64,000 bases of DNA from Paenibacillus sp. 37 (GCF_008386395.1 NZ_CP043761.1:6634001-6698000), one strand, 5' to 3'. Numbered from the stretch's first letter, positions 34,613 to 43,747 are shown. The notes: a model not told the origin generated them from the letters alone. Translations and numbers: made by a program.

Positions 34613-35791
34613 TTATATCAGAGGAAGATCAGAGGATGGGGGGATAGGGGATAAAAAGTTACGTATTTCATCTACAATTTGCTGTCCATATGCGGGAACA
34701 CCGTAACTTTTGCCGATCTCAGCATACACTTGTCGATACTTACTCCGAAGTCTGCCTTCAATTCGATGATGACCCAGGAATAGGAGAATCTGATATGCAG
34801 CATTCAGATATAGCGGTGCGTTCAGCGACATTTTCAATACATCCAGACCGTCATCCATTCTTAACTCTGCCTCACGAATCCGTCCCTGCCGAAGTAACCA
34901 TAATCCTTCCATCACCTGAAAACGTCCGATCTCTCGCAGATAGGGTTCATCCTTTAATCCTGACCGCAGAACTGCCATCTGGGCCTCAACAGCTTCACCG
35001 CTACCACCCCACAGTTCCACATACAACGCTGCAAGTGCCACAGGCAGTCTGAAATTCTTGAGCTCGTCAGTCTCTATTACACGATACGTTTCCTCCAGTT
35101 GTGCTTTGGCCCGTTGATATTGGCCCACCTCTACATAGACTTCAATGATGTTCAGAATGCGGAGTTCGCGAAGCTGATCGGCAGACAATGCCGATGAATT
35201 CAGCGCCTGTTCATACAACTGAATACTATCCGCCGGCTCGATCAGGGGGTGCACGAAAATTAGTAGCCAGTATAGTCGCTCCTCAAAGGGAATTTCCTTT
35301 GTTGTAATCAGCCATTCCAGATCTCCCTGTATAAAACGGATATACAACTGATAATAAGGGGCGATCTGAATGCCGAGTGCTTCCTGCTGTTGAACCAGGG
35401 TCTGTATGGCATTTCCCTGCCCAAACAAGTGATATTTACGAAGTAATCCGTGAATGACTTCCTGCATTTCTGGGTCCTGAGCAGAAGGGCTAGCGGGTAG
35501 AGCGGACTTGTTCTCATGCACAGCAAGCCGATATCCGTAGCCCCGTACTGTATCCAGACGGATCTCATCCCAGCGTTTCAGCTTCTTGCGCAGGCGATAG
35601 ATATGATCGTCCACGGTGCGTTCAACCGGATATTCCAGTGGCCATACCCGATCCAGCAGTTGGCTGCGGGTGAAGGCTTTTTCCTTGTTTTCATACAGAA
35701 AATGCAGCAGTGCAAATTCCTTGGCGAGTAGACGAATGGATTCCGTTCGCCGTGTTACCGTATATGTCCCTTCATCCAATTGCAAAGACAT
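34613..35791 (-). CDS. Winged-helix regulator with TPR/BTAD-like helical domain
   Basis: 392 residues. Residues about 1-95 form an OmpR/PhoB-type winged helix (RLLAKEFALLHFLYENKEKAFTRSQLLDRVWP; VDDHIYRLRKKLKRW; VRGYGYRLAV), but no receiver domain or phospho-Asp is present. The remainder is all-helical and BTAD/TPR-like (NIIEVYVEVGQYQRAKAQLEE; EGLWLLRQGRIREAELRMDD), a likely effector or partner-binding part as in SARP-like regulators. GGGGG lies upstream. It is 69 bp from the MFS gene start and both are leftward, so it may regulate it. Confidence 0.78.
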   Translation of the reverse strand: MSLQLDEGTYTVTRRTESIRLLAKEFALLHFLYENKEKAFTRSQLLDRVWPLEYPVERTVDDHIYRLRKKLKRWDEIRLDTVRGYGYRLAVHENKSALPASPSAQDPEMQEVIHGLLRKYHLFGQGNAIQTLVQQQEALGIQIAPYYQLYIRFIQGDLEWLITTKEIPFEERLYWLLIFVHPLIEPADSIQLYEQALNSSALSADQLRELRILNIIEVYVEVGQYQRAKAQLEETYRVIETDELKNFRLPVALAALYVELWGGSGEAVEAQMAVLRSGLKDEPYLREIGRFQVMEGLWLLRQGRIREAELRMDDGLDVLKMSLNAPLYLNAAYQILLFLGHHRIEGRLRSKYRQVYAEIGKSYGVPAYGQQIVDEIRNFLSPIPPSSDLPLI

Positions 35792-35875
35792 GCCTGGTTC
35801 CCCCTACTATGTATAATTCGCTAATCCGAAATCGTATAGATTCATTCCATTTTTTCAACGTGTTCAACATACCAT

Positions 35876-35907
35876 AAAAACCCTTTGCGAGAACGCAAAA
35901 GGTTTTT
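35876..35907. terminator. Terminator after the TrpXYZ-type ABC operon
   Basis: AAAAACCCTTTGCG, loop AGAA, CGCAAAAGGTTTTT. A strong A/T-flanked stem that works in both directions, between the ABC operon (ends 35966) and the regulator (starts 35791). Confidence 0.82.
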
Positions 35908-35965
35908 ATCGTCTATCTTATAGATAGCTAGATTGTAGACGCTACGTATATGGTATTACCTTGCC

Positions 35966-36760
35966 TTAACCCAGCACGACACGATCATCCGCCATTTTTT
36001 TGCCGCTAATCCGCTCGAATTCACCAAGCAACTCAGGTACAGTCAACGTACGCTTGCGCTCTTCGCTGACATCCAGAATAATTCGGCCTTTGTCCATCAT
36101 GATCAGACGGTTACCCAGACGAATGGCCTGCTCCATATTGTGCGTCACCATCAATGTAGTCAGTCTCATCTCACGCACAAGTGTCTCCGTTAGTTCCGTG
36201 ATCAGTTCAGCACGTGAAGGGTCAAGTGCAGCCGTATGCTCATCCAGCAGTAGAATCTGCGGTTGGGTAAAGGTCGCCATCAATAGACTAAGTGCCTGCC
36301 GCTCCCCACCTGACAAGAGACCGACTTTCGCGTTAGGCCGCTTTTCCAGTCCGATTCCCAGCTTCTCCAATTGCGTGTTAAAAATCTCACGTCTGGCACG
36401 GGTAACTCCGAAGCCCAGTCCGCGTCCTTTGCCACGTTTGTATGCCATTGCCATATTTTCTTCAATGGACATATGTGGTGCTGTTCCTGCCATTGGGTCC
36501 TGAAACACCCGGCCAATCCAGCTGCTACGCTTATGCTCCGGCAGGTTTTTAATGGAGCGGTCATTGATCAGTACATCGCCCATATCCGGCTTCATCACAC
36601 CCGAAATGATGTTCATCAGCGTGGATTTACCGGCTCCGTTACTGCCAATCACCGTCACAAAATCCCCCGGATTCATCGTCAGATTCACGCCAACCAGCGC
36701 GGTCTTCTCGTCCGTTGTGCCTGGGTTGAACAGCTTGGTTACTTGCGTAATCTCCAGCAT
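35966..36760 (-). CDS. ABC transporter ATPase (TrpZ/BMP-type uptake)
   Basis: 264 residues. Walker A is GSNGAGKSTLMN, signature LLSGGERQALSLLMAT, Walker B ILLLDEHTAALDPSR; DEHTA is the form usual for this subfamily. It energises uptake through the permease at 36763. The ATG at 36760 has GGGAGG nine bases before; a GTG at 36766 is too close to that site. The start is 2 bp past the permease stop. The substrate is probably a small organic nutrient such as an amino acid; not proven here. Confidence 0.88.
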   Translation of the reverse strand: MLEITQVTKLFNPGTTDEKTALVGVNLTMNPGDFVTVIGSNGAGKSTLMNIISGVMKPDMGDVLINDRSIKNLPEHKRSSWIGRVFQDPMAGTAPHMSIEENMAMAYKRGKGRGLGFGVTRARREIFNTQLEKLGIGLEKRPNAKVGLLSGGERQALSLLMATFTQPQILLLDEHTAALDPSRAELITELTETLVREMRLTTLMVTHNMEQAIRLGNRLIMMDKGRIILDVSEERKRTLTVPELLGEFERISGKKMADDRVVLG

Positions 36761-36762
36761 GC

Positions 36763-37683
36763 TCACATACCTCCCTTCGCCTGATGACCCCCGGATCGCA
36801 TCAACTCTTCCGTTCGTTTGCGAGCCAGACTACGCTGCTTCATGGAGCGCTGCATCGTTGGGAATACAAGAGCAATAATGACAATCACCGCGGTGATCAA
36901 CTTCAGATCAGATGTATCAAACCATTCGACCTGTAGGGCAAGCGCAACCACAATTCGATAAATGATTGAACCAACGATCGCTGCAAGTGTAGCCCAGAAT
37001 ACCGTTCTTGCTCCAAGAATGGCCTCACCGATAATCACTGAAGCCAGTCCGATGACGATCATACCAATACCCATCGTGATGTCCGCAAAGCCGGATTGCT
37101 GTGCAATGAATGCACCAGACAGGGCAACCAATCCATTGGATAAGCTGACACCTACAATCGTAGTCACATCCGTATTTGCACCAAAGCTGCGAATCATGCG
37201 TTTGTTATCACCTGTCGCGCGGAGTGCCAGTCCAACATCTGTTTTCATGAACAGATCGAGCATGATTTTAAACACCAGCACCACGATGATAATTAGTACC
37301 ATGACATGCTCACCTGAGAATGGATTATCCATACCCATAATGGATTTATTCGGTGCGCCAAGAATACGCATATTAATGGAGTAGAGCGCGATCATCATCA
37401 AGATCCCGGATAACAATCCATTAATCTTGCCTTTGGTATGAAGCAGGCCCGTACAAGCTCCGGCTACCATACCGCCAGCCATTGCCGCCAGACAGGCGAG
37501 CCAAGGAGAAAAGTCATTGGAGATCATCACCGCCGCGATTGCGCCCCCTGTTGTAAAACTTCCGTCTACGGTAAGGTCAGGAAAATCGAGTATGCGAAAC
37601 GTAATATATACACCAAGTGCCATCAGTGCATATAAAAGCCCCAGCTCGATCGCCCCTTCAATTGAATTCCAGCTTATACTCAC
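36763..37683 (-). CDS. ABC transporter permease (LivH/BPD_transp_2 type)
   Basis: 306 residues from a GTG at 37683 with GGGAGGA upstream; upstream in-frame starts lack a ribosome site. Eight to ten membrane helices are apparent, with ITFRILDFPDLTVDGSFTTGGAIAAV and LVALSGAFIAQQSGFADITMGIGMIVIGLASVIIGE typical of the branched-chain-type permease family paired with ABC_sub_bind proteins. A basic C-terminal tail (KQRSLARKRTEELMRSGG) contacts the cytoplasm. It is separated from the binding-protein gene by a stable hairpin. Confidence 0.86.
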   Translation of the reverse strand: MSISWNSIEGAIELGLLYALMALGVYITFRILDFPDLTVDGSFTTGGAIAAVMISNDFSPWLACLAAMAGGMVAGACTGLLHTKGKINGLLSGILMMIALYSINMRILGAPNKSIMGMDNPFSGEHVMVLIIIVVLVFKIMLDLFMKTDVGLALRATGDNKRMIRSFGANTDVTTIVGVSLSNGLVALSGAFIAQQSGFADITMGIGMIVIGLASVIIGEAILGARTVFWATLAAIVGSIIYRIVVALALQVEWFDTSDLKLITAVIVIIALVFPTMQRSMKQRSLARKRTEELMRSGGHQAKGGM

Positions 37684-37713
37684 ACTACTTCCTCCCTGTC
37701 TATCGAAAAGAAT

Positions 37714-37740
37714 GAGGCGAACCCGTTGCATGTTCGCCTC
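37714..37740 (-). promoter_or_regulatory. Intercistronic hairpin between binding protein and permease genes
   Basis: GAGGCGAAC / GTTCGCCTC, a perfect 9-bp GC-rich stem with a 9-base loop and only a weak T-rich tail. It likely stabilises the upstream mRNA or reduces readthrough so more binding protein is made. Confidence 0.65.
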
Positions 37741-37774
37741 GCATCCATACTGCCGGATTTACACTCCGGTCAGA

Positions 37775-38824
37775 TTATTGAATAATGTTGTTTTCCTGGT
37801 CTTTTACTTCCGCTTTCATCTCATCCGTAACCGTGATACCTTGGGCTTCAGCCGCTTTCAGGTTCAGGATCAGATCCAGTTTGTCCGGAACGGTGACTTT
37901 CATATCACCAGGTTTTGTACCATTTTTCAGAATGTCCGCAGCCATCTCACCCACCTGATATCCATGATCATAATATTTGAAGCCTACCGTTGCGAAAGCT
38001 CCTTTTTCAACGGTATCCCGATCACTGGAGAAGAACGGAATTTTATTACTGTTCGCCGTTTGGATAATCGTATCAACCGCACTCACGACAGAGTTATCAA
38101 GCGTGATGTAGAAAGCGTCTACTTTGCCAACAAGAGAATCCGTTGCCTGTTTTACTTCAGATGTATTTGTAACCGGTGCTTTCACCAGCTTGATATTATG
38201 TGTTGCGAGCGCTTTTTCTGCATTATCTGCCATAACCACCGCATTTGGTTCACCTTCGTTAATGACCAAGCCCACCGTTTTCACATCCGGCAGATTTTTA
38301 GCGATAAAGTCAGCCAATTGTACAATAGCTTCCGGATTCGTATCGGATGCACCTGTAACATTGCCACCCGGCTTGTCCATATCGGTCACCAGTTTGGCAC
38401 CCAACGGGTCTGTTACCGCTGCGAACAGCAATGGCTTGTCCTTCACTTGTTGAGCCAGCGCCAGCGCAGATGGTGTTGCGATGCCGAGTACAAGATCATT
38501 TTTGGAATCACCCGAGATTTTCTGTGCAATGGACAGGTTGTTCGTCGAATCACCTTGCGCGTTATTGTAATCGATTTTGAGGTTCTTGTTCTCTTCAATG
38601 CCCGCTTCCTTCAGGGCTGCAATGAATCCTTCACGTGTAGCATCCAGAGATGGATGTTCAACAATCTGCGAGATGGCAATCTGGTATGATTTTTCCTCGC
38701 TTCCTCCACCTGTTGTGGTCCCTGATCCTTCGGATTCCGAGCCTGTACCGCTGTTATTTCCGCAACCTGCTGCAACGATCATTGAAGCAACCATCATCAG
38801 TGACATCCAAAATTTCTTTTTCAT
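37775..38824 (-). CDS. ABC substrate-binding lipoprotein (TrpX-like, ABC_sub_bind)
   Basis: 349 residues. The signal peptide MKKKFWMSLMMVASMIVAAGC has lipobox VAAGC, followed by a Gly/Ser/Thr linker. The binding domain reads YQIAISQIVEHPSLDATREGFIAALKEAG, then NAQGDSTNNLSIAQKISGDSKNDLVLGIATPSALA, the usual form of PF04392 proteins. With the LivH-type permease and ATPase it forms a TrpXYZ-type uptake system; TrpX in streptococci binds tryptophan, but the ligand here is unknown. AGGGG lies 5' of the ATG. Confidence 0.85.
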   Translation of the reverse strand: MKKKFWMSLMMVASMIVAAGCGNNSGTGSESEGSGTTTGGGSEEKSYQIAISQIVEHPSLDATREGFIAALKEAGIEENKNLKIDYNNAQGDSTNNLSIAQKISGDSKNDLVLGIATPSALALAQQVKDKPLLFAAVTDPLGAKLVTDMDKPGGNVTGASDTNPEAIVQLADFIAKNLPDVKTVGLVINEGEPNAVVMADNAEKALATHNIKLVKAPVTNTSEVKQATDSLVGKVDAFYITLDNSVVSAVDTIIQTANSNKIPFFSSDRDTVEKGAFATVGFKYYDHGYQVGEMAADILKNGTKPGDMKVTVPDKLDLILNLKAAEAQGITVTDEMKAEVKDQENNIIQ

Positions 38825-39003
38825 GTGTGAGAACCCCTCTCCATCTTATAAAATGTGGTTACCCTTATCGAGATTCCATTGACACGATAGGGCGGGACAA
38901 AACAAACGCTTCAACGCATTGTTGCTTTGGTCGACAAAAGCAGACAAATATAGACTTTTCTCATGCGACTGAAGTCCATGACCCGTGTTGGTGTTTTATT
39001 GTT

Positions 39004-39038
39004 CCCCTAATATTAAGGGGCGTCCCGATATCCGTCAA
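39004..39038 (-). promoter_or_regulatory. SigA promoter with operator-like palindrome, TrpX-type operon
   Basis: On the minus strand TTGACG (39038-39033), 17 bases, TAATAT (39015-39010). The -10 box is the centre of the near-perfect palindrome CCCCTTAATATTAGGGG (39004-39020), a likely repressor site. The leader is about 175 bases long. No T-box core or other riboswitch was seen in the 323-bp gap. Confidence 0.65.
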
Positions 39039-39101
39039 TGGTTGAACCGCTTCCAATTTAGTTTCATCGTATGGTTGTGATAGAAAACATTACATAAGAT
39101 C

Positions 39102-39135
39102 AAAAAAGGCAACCCACATGTTATGCGAGTAGCCT
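39102..39135 (-). terminator. Probable terminator of the Rpn-type gene
   Basis: On the minus strand AGGCTACTCGC, loop, GTGGGTTGCCT followed by TTTTTTG. The stem is imperfect. It lies just after the stop at 39148. Confidence 0.6.
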
Positions 39136-39147
39136 CATATAGATAGC

Positions 39148-40158
39148 TTATTTTTCTTCTTGAATTGCTTTTAGCTCAGCAGAGGTTAGTCCCGTCGCTT
39201 TGACAATGGTCTCATGATCAAGACCCAAGGTGAGCATATTCAATGCAATTTTCCGCTTGCTCTCAGCTTCACCTTCTTTAATTCCTTCTTTAATTCCTTC
39301 TTTAATTCCTTCTTTAATCCCTTCTTCGATTCCTTTTTGAATTCCTTCCTCCATGCCTTTCTTGAGACCCTCTTCTCGTGCGCCCTCAATCATGGAAGCT
39401 TCGTCCCATAGAAATTTCTGACGGTCGATATATCGTTGACGTGCTTGCTCATCTTGGCTCAGAAACTCTAATACACTCATGGCTTTTTTCAAAGCCGGTT
39501 CCGGTTCGTGCATCATTAACGCCTCCCAGCTTGATTTAGTCATTCCTTTCAGAAATAACAGCCAACGCACCAATCCATCCTGTATTTGAATATTTTCATC
39601 ATTCAGCTTTGGTATTTCCATAAAATGAATCTCTATAACATCCGTCAACGGAATATCGGTATGGTCTTCTCTTAAATGAAATACGTTGTGGTACTGGTCA
39701 TTAGCGAGCATTTTGAAATTAACAATGTTGATTGCAACACATTTTTTGAGTTGACTATATCTCTGTCCTTCAAGTAACTGTCCAGAATATTGTTTACCCC
39801 AATAGAACAAAGTCCTCTTCTCTAAATCATACTGATTAAACAACTGCATTTCAACATTAATTAGCTCACCTTGATCTGTTTTAGCCCGTATGTCCAGAAT
39901 GGACTGTTTATCCCTCGGGGTATCCTTGTCCAGAATGGACTGTTTATCCCTCGGGGTATCCTTGTCCAGAATGGACTGTTTATCCCTCGGGGTATCCTTG
40001 TCCAGATAAGGATTGATTAATACAATCTCAGTCAGTAAAGATTCACCTGCATTTTTGAAGGTATGATTCAGAAAAGCCAGAAGAACATCCTTATTCTCTT
40101 CACTTCCAAAGATTCGTTTGAACACATAATCGTTCTTGGGATCAAGCAACTCTGTCAT
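39148..40158 (-). CDS. Rpn-type / PDDEXK-family nuclease with internal repeats
   Basis: 336 residues of the PD-(D/E)XK transposase-like family (Rpn, recombination-promoting nucleases). N-terminal LLDPKNDYVFKRIFGSEENKDVLLAFLNHTF is the family start. The catalytic Asp (SILDIRAKT) is followed by Glu-Met-Gln (ELINVEMQLF). Twelve residues, DKDTPRDKQSIL, occur three times in tandem just before that Asp. Near the C-terminus EGIKEG repeats form a helix (about 275-305). Rpn proteins are DNA nucleases often linked to mobile DNA or defence. The start at 40158 is MTELLDPKNDY. Confidence 0.8.
   Translation of the reverse strand: MTELLDPKNDYVFKRIFGSEENKDVLLAFLNHTFKNAGESLLTEIVLINPYLDKDTPRDKQSILDKDTPRDKQSILDKDTPRDKQSILDIRAKTDQGELINVEMQLFNQYDLEKRTLFYWGKQYSGQLLEGQRYSQLKKCVAINIVNFKMLANDQYHNVFHLREDHTDIPLTDVIEIHFMEIPKLNDENIQIQDGLVRWLLFLKGMTKSSWEALMMHEPEPALKKAMSVLEFLSQDEQARQRYIDRQKFLWDEASMIEGAREEGLKKGMEEGIQKGIEEGIKEGIKEGIKEGIKEGEAESKRKIALNMLTLGLDHETIVKATGLTSAELKAIQEEK
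39271..39330 (-). repeat. 12-bp repeats coding EGIK units in the Rpn-type gene
   Basis: Near-identical CTTCTTTAATTC units on the + strand code for repeating EGIKEGIKEGIK in the protein. They are probably prone to slippage. Confidence 0.7.
39892..39999 (-). repeat. Three exact 36-bp tandem repeats in the Rpn-type gene
   Basis: Units at 39892-39927, 39928-39963 and 39964-39999 are identical and in frame. The next bases (GTCCAGATAAGG) begin a partial copy. They code for the 12-residue unit before the catalytic Asp. Confidence 0.95.
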
Positions 40159-40303
40159 TATTATTCACTCCTACGCGCAAAATGAACAGAATATATCTGC
40201 TGAAGTATCAGCAAATATAAGGATGCGAACATGCACTGGATGTTAGCTCCATTATAACACGCATCCCCATACCAGAATAGCGTATATACGTAATTTATTA
40301 TCA

Positions 40304-40348
40304 AAAAGAGAGACTATCTCGACGAATCGTCGAAACAATCTCTCTTGT
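40304..40348 (-). terminator. Terminator after the SufR-like gene
   Basis: On the minus strand AAGAGAGA, inner CGACGATTCGTCG, then TCTCTCTT followed by TTTG. Two nested stems, seven bases past the stop at 40356. Confidence 0.8.
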
Positions 40349-40355
40349 ATTTATA

Positions 40356-41003
40356 CTAGTTCCCCGATGCTTCGCGAATCTCATACTTGCACCTTTTGCC
40401 GCCATCGGCGTAACATTCGGTACGCTCCACCTCAGCTTGAAGTAGCGAGCGAAACAGTTCCAGTTCACAGCGGCAAGCCTGCTTGTATACACTCGCGACT
40501 TGTACAATCGGGCAGTTCATTTCCGTAATGACGTAGGTTCCATCTTCTTCTCTGGACGCATCCGCCATATATCCGTTGGCATTCTGAATTCGCGCGAGTT
40601 CCTCCACTCGTCCGGCCAGATCTTGGCCCTCCATCTGGGGCAATCCGCTACGAAGCAGCTTGTCCCGGCGACTCTCGAACAATGCATCCACCACACCGCT
40701 ACCGGCAGAGTCAGACAATTCTTCAAGCAGTTCCAGCGTAAGGGACGAATATGATTTTGGGAAAAAGCTGTCCCCGCGTACCGTCAGTTGGTACACCGAG
40801 GACGGACGTCCGGCCGTAGCCCGGGCCTCCCGAACCTCAATCCAGCCGTCCTGCTCCAGTGCCGTCAGATGACGGCGAATGGCCATGCCGGTCAGACCCA
40901 GATCAGCTGTCATTTCCCTCGCGGTCAATGTACCTTGCTGCTTCAGCATGAACAAAATCCGTTCACGCGTCGTTCGTTCCTCTTCGCGCTTCACGATCAG
41001 CAC
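40356..41003 (-). CDS. SufR-like iron-sulfur HTH regulator
   Basis: 215 residues. The N-terminal winged helix (RERILFMLKQQGTLTAREMTADLGLTGMAIRRHLTALEQDGWIEV; GRPSSVYQL) is DeoR/ArsR-like. The C-terminal half carries four Cys in a SufR-like arrangement: NCPIVQVASVYKQACRCELELFRSL and ECYADGGKRCKYEI. These probably hold an Fe-S cluster that senses iron or redox state. It lies 12 bp downstream of trhO in the same direction. The exact family is a judgement from the Cys pattern and HTH type. Confidence 0.75.
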   Translation of the reverse strand: MLIVKREEERTTRERILFMLKQQGTLTAREMTADLGLTGMAIRRHLTALEQDGWIEVREARATAGRPSSVYQLTVRGDSFFPKSYSSLTLELLEELSDSAGSGVVDALFESRRDKLLRSGLPQMEGQDLAGRVEELARIQNANGYMADASREEDGTYVITEMNCPIVQVASVYKQACRCELELFRSLLQAEVERTECYADGGKRCKYEIREASGN

Positions 41004-41015
41004 CTGCTCTCCTGC

Positions 41016-41903
41016 TTATGCGTGTACCGGTGCTGCCTCCCGGCAGGCATCCGAGCAAAAGCGGTTATGCGTCTCTTCGCAATCCTCACAGCTTACGTGC
41101 TGCAGGTTGCAGGTTGGACAATTAATATATCGGTCATGTGTCGTTCCACAGTGATAACAGCTGGCAATGACAATATCCTCTTCTGTCCGGTTAATCGGTA
41201 CAGAGATCCGCTCGTCAAACACGTAACACTTGCCATCAAACAGATGGCCTTGTACTTCCGGATCTTTACCGTACGTGACAATACCGCCGTCCAGTTGAGC
41301 CACGTCCTGGAATCCTTCATTGATCATGAAACCAGTCAGCTTCTCGCAGCGAATGCCGCCCGTGCAATAGGTAATAATTGTTTTGTCCTTCATGTCACCG
41401 AGGTTCTCGCGAATCCACTCCGGGAACTCGCGGAACGACTCAACATCTGGACGGATGGCGCCGCGGAAGTGACCAATTTCGTATTCGTAATCATTGCGGC
41501 CATCGATAACGATGACATCATCCCGTTGCAAATGCTCATGGAACTCTTTCGGAGAAAGGCGTTTGCCGCTGATCACATTCGGATCAAGATCTTCGTCTAC
41601 GCGGAACGTAACCAGCTCTGCTTTATGACGAACAAAGATTTTTTTGAACGCATGCTCTTCCACATCATCAATCTTGAACACCATATCGCTGAACAGCGGA
41701 TTAGCCAGCATGTCTTTCATATACTGTTCCGTCTGTTCAGGCGTTCCGGATACCGTACCGTTAATACCTTCGGATGCGATCAGAATACGGCCTTTCACAC
41801 CGAGGTCCTTGCAGTATTGCAGATGCTCTTGTGTAAACGTCTCGGGGTCTTCAATCTTCACGAACTTATAATATAAAAGCACGCGGTACGCGCTGTTACA
41901 CAT
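41016..41903 (-). CDS. trhO: tRNA uridine(34) hydroxylase TrhO (rhodanese fold)
   Basis: 295 residues. TrhO hydroxylates U34 of tRNA to ho5U with O2. An N-terminal UPF0176 domain ([26 protein letters not shown]) precedes a rhodanese domain ([21 protein letters not shown]; catalytic loop [10 protein letters not shown]). A Cys-rich tail ([40 protein letters not shown]) probably binds zinc. The start at 41903 (MCNSAYRV) has CAGGTGA upstream. It is operonic with the SufR-like gene. Confidence 0.9.
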   Translation of the reverse strand: MCNSAYRVLLYYKFVKIEDPETFTQEHLQYCKDLGVKGRILIASEGINGTVSGTPEQTEQYMKDMLANPLFSDMVFKIDDVEEHAFKKIFVRHKAELVTFRVDEDLDPNVISGKRLSPKEFHEHLQRDDVIVIDGRNDYEYEIGHFRGAIRPDVESFREFPEWIRENLGDMKDKTIITYCTGGIRCEKLTGFMINEGFQDVAQLDGGIVTYGKDPEVQGHLFDGKCYVFDERISVPINRTEEDIVIASCYHCGTTHDRYINCPTCNLQHVSCEDCEETHNRFCSDACREAAPVHA

Positions 41904-42184
41904 GTATATCACCTGTTCCTATTCCATGTTGTTATTAGCCGGATCATCCGGCAAGACGACTACGTCGCACCCTTACTGTTAAAAAGAAAATAAACAGCCG
42001 CCCGAAACATCGTCTCGAACTGCTGCCTGACATTCGACTTTTATTCCTGCATTCTAGTTTATCGGAAGCGGAATAGCTTAGTCAATATAAATGTATAGAA
42101 AGGGATGAAAGATATGGAACACTTATTCCTTTAAGCATCTTAATTGAAGATCAAGAACATTTTATTTCATTCTCAGTTTCCTGT

Positions 42185-42901
42185 TTAAATATACTTACTA
42201 TTGTATTGAGAATAAATGCTCGAATTCAAATGGGATTGTTGTTCAACAAGATTGATAAGTAAATTCAACTGATCTATATTCTCTATGCCCCACTTCCGAA
42301 TATCCCCCTTCGACTTATTGTCTGTTAAATAATCAAATGCAGGAGATAATTCCTGATATCCGCTATCAATGAGCTCAAACAAATATGGAATAGCCGGAGT
42401 GCCTAACGCCTTTAATTGATAGATTTTCTTACTATCGCTGATTGATTCATCAGCTATCCTTTTTACCTTATTGGGGATTTCTTTTAAATAAACCGCATAC
42501 TTTTTCAGAAATTCTTTTCCGGAATCCCAGTCCTTCTCTTTTCTAAGATCCACTTTCGATATCTGTTCAAGAGCTATGGCATAGATGTACTCAACGAAGA
42601 CTTCTTGCTCTGATTGGTCTAACAACTGCATCAGTTCAGGTAACGCAGCAACTCCTAAAGCAACAATCCCTTCAAAATCTTCGTTATTCATTACATCATC
42701 ATACAGACTAGAATCAGAGTTTATTTCCCCTGAAATTGGAATATCCATGGATTGTTGAATATTTTTGACCCTTGAATTAATCTGTTCATTAACATCGACT
42801 TGGTCCGTAGAACAAGACGACAACAAACTAATTATGACTATAGCAGCAATAAAAACAGATAACCTACGAACTGTATTGAAAAAGAAACTAACCTTGCTCA
42901 T
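42185..42901 (-). CDS. Unknown lipoprotein, possible immunity protein of the RiPP cluster
   Basis: 238 residues. The signal peptide (RRLSVFIAAIVIISLLSSC) has lipobox LLSSC at about 30. The rest is helical and acidic with HEAT-like units (VALGVAALPELMQLLDQSEQEVFVEYIYAIALEQI; LKALGTPAIPYLFELIDSGYQEL). No family is recognised. It is leftward, 60 bp after the LolD-type ATPase gene and shares the AT-rich composition of the island. A membrane-anchored lipoprotein at the end of an antimicrobial-peptide cluster often gives immunity; that role is inferred only. Confidence 0.65.
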   Translation of the reverse strand: MSKVSFFFNTVRRLSVFIAAIVIISLLSSCSTDQVDVNEQINSRVKNIQQSMDIPISGEINSDSSLYDDVMNNEDFEGIVALGVAALPELMQLLDQSEQEVFVEYIYAIALEQISKVDLRKEKDWDSGKEFLKKYAVYLKEIPNKVKRIADESISDSKKIYQLKALGTPAIPYLFELIDSGYQELSPAFDYLTDNKSKGDIRKWGIENIDQLNLLINLVEQQSHLNSSIYSQYNSKYI

Positions 42902-42961
42902 CGTTACCTCCTGTCCAATAATTAATATAACTTTCTGCCTTACAATATAGCCTCTATTTAC

Positions 42962-43747
42962 TTACACCTGCTTACGGTGTGGTTCATTACTAATTGCTTG
43001 TAGACGCTCCATAATGTATATTGATCGCTCACTTCGATTTTCTCCAATAATATCTTCAGCACCGTACTCATCAACAATTCGTCCATCACGGAATAGAACA
43101 ACACGATCACCATATGTAGCGACATAAGGATCATGAGTAACGATGAGCATTGATTGTCCAAGCTTATCACGCATACTGAGAAGCAATTCAAGTATATCTG
43201 CTGAATTACGAGAGTCCAGATTGCCTGTTGGCTCATCGGCAAGCAATATAGTCGGTTTATGAATCAATGCACGCGCAATAGCAACCCGCTGTTGCTGGCC
43301 TCCAGATAACTCTGCAGGACGATGCTTACTTCGCCCAGACAACCCTACTAAGTTCAACATTTCCTCTGTTAATGCTGTAACCTTCTTCTTGGGTTGCCCT
43401 GCCAGAATTAGCGGCAATGCTACGTTCTCTTCTGCTGTTAAGGCGCTAATTAGGTTAAAGAATTGGAACACGAACCCAATCATATCCCGCCGATAATGAG
43501 AGACTTCTGGTTCGTGGTAGAAATTTTGCCACTTACCATCCTTAACCTTGATCTTTCCTTCAGTAGGTGGTTCGAGCCCGCCTAGGAGTTGTAACAGTGT
43601 TGTCTTTCCTGACCCACTTGGACCCATTAACATAACAATCTCTCCCGCTGCCAAATCCAAGTCTACATGGTCTAGCGCCAGGACTTGATTCTGTTCTCGC
43701 CCATAAATCTTCGTAAGATTTCTTACTGCTAATATTGAATCCCCCAT
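42962..43747 (-). CDS. ABC transporter ATPase, LolD/MacB type (partner of FtsX permease)
   Basis: 261 residues. Walker A is GPSGSGKTTLLQLLGG, signature LSGGQQQRVAIARALI, Walker B ILLADEPTGNLDSRN; this is the form of MacB/LolD/BceA ATPases that pair with FtsX-like permeases. The ATG at 43747 has GAGGAGG. It is separated from the FtsX gene at 46801 by three genes but is the only such ATPase nearby. Together they may export or shield against the peptide. The gene follows the exporter at 43793 by 45 bp. Confidence 0.87.
   Translation of the reverse strand: MGDSILAVRNLTKIYGREQNQVLALDHVDLDLAAGEIVMLMGPSGSGKTTLLQLLGGLEPPTEGKIKVKDGKWQNFYHEPEVSHYRRDMIGFVFQFFNLISALTAEENVALPLILAGQPKKKVTALTEEMLNLVGLSGRSKHRPAELSGGQQQRVAIARALIHKPTILLADEPTGNLDSRNSADILELLLSMRDKLGQSMLIVTHDPYVATYGDRVVLFRDGRIVDEYGAEDIIGENRSERSIYIMERLQAISNEPHRKQV

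Noticed and set aside
37517..38689. 390-codon + strand frame over the TrpX-like gene
   Set aside because: Antisense to a clear lipoprotein and permease; His/Cys/Phe-rich composition typical of a shadow.
38825..39003. T-box riboswitch in the leader of the TrpX-type operon
   Set aside because: No AGGGTGG-type T-box core and no terminator/antiterminator pair were found.
40788..41876. 362-codon + strand frame over trhO
   Set aside because: Antisense to trhO and the SufR-like gene, both with strong motifs.
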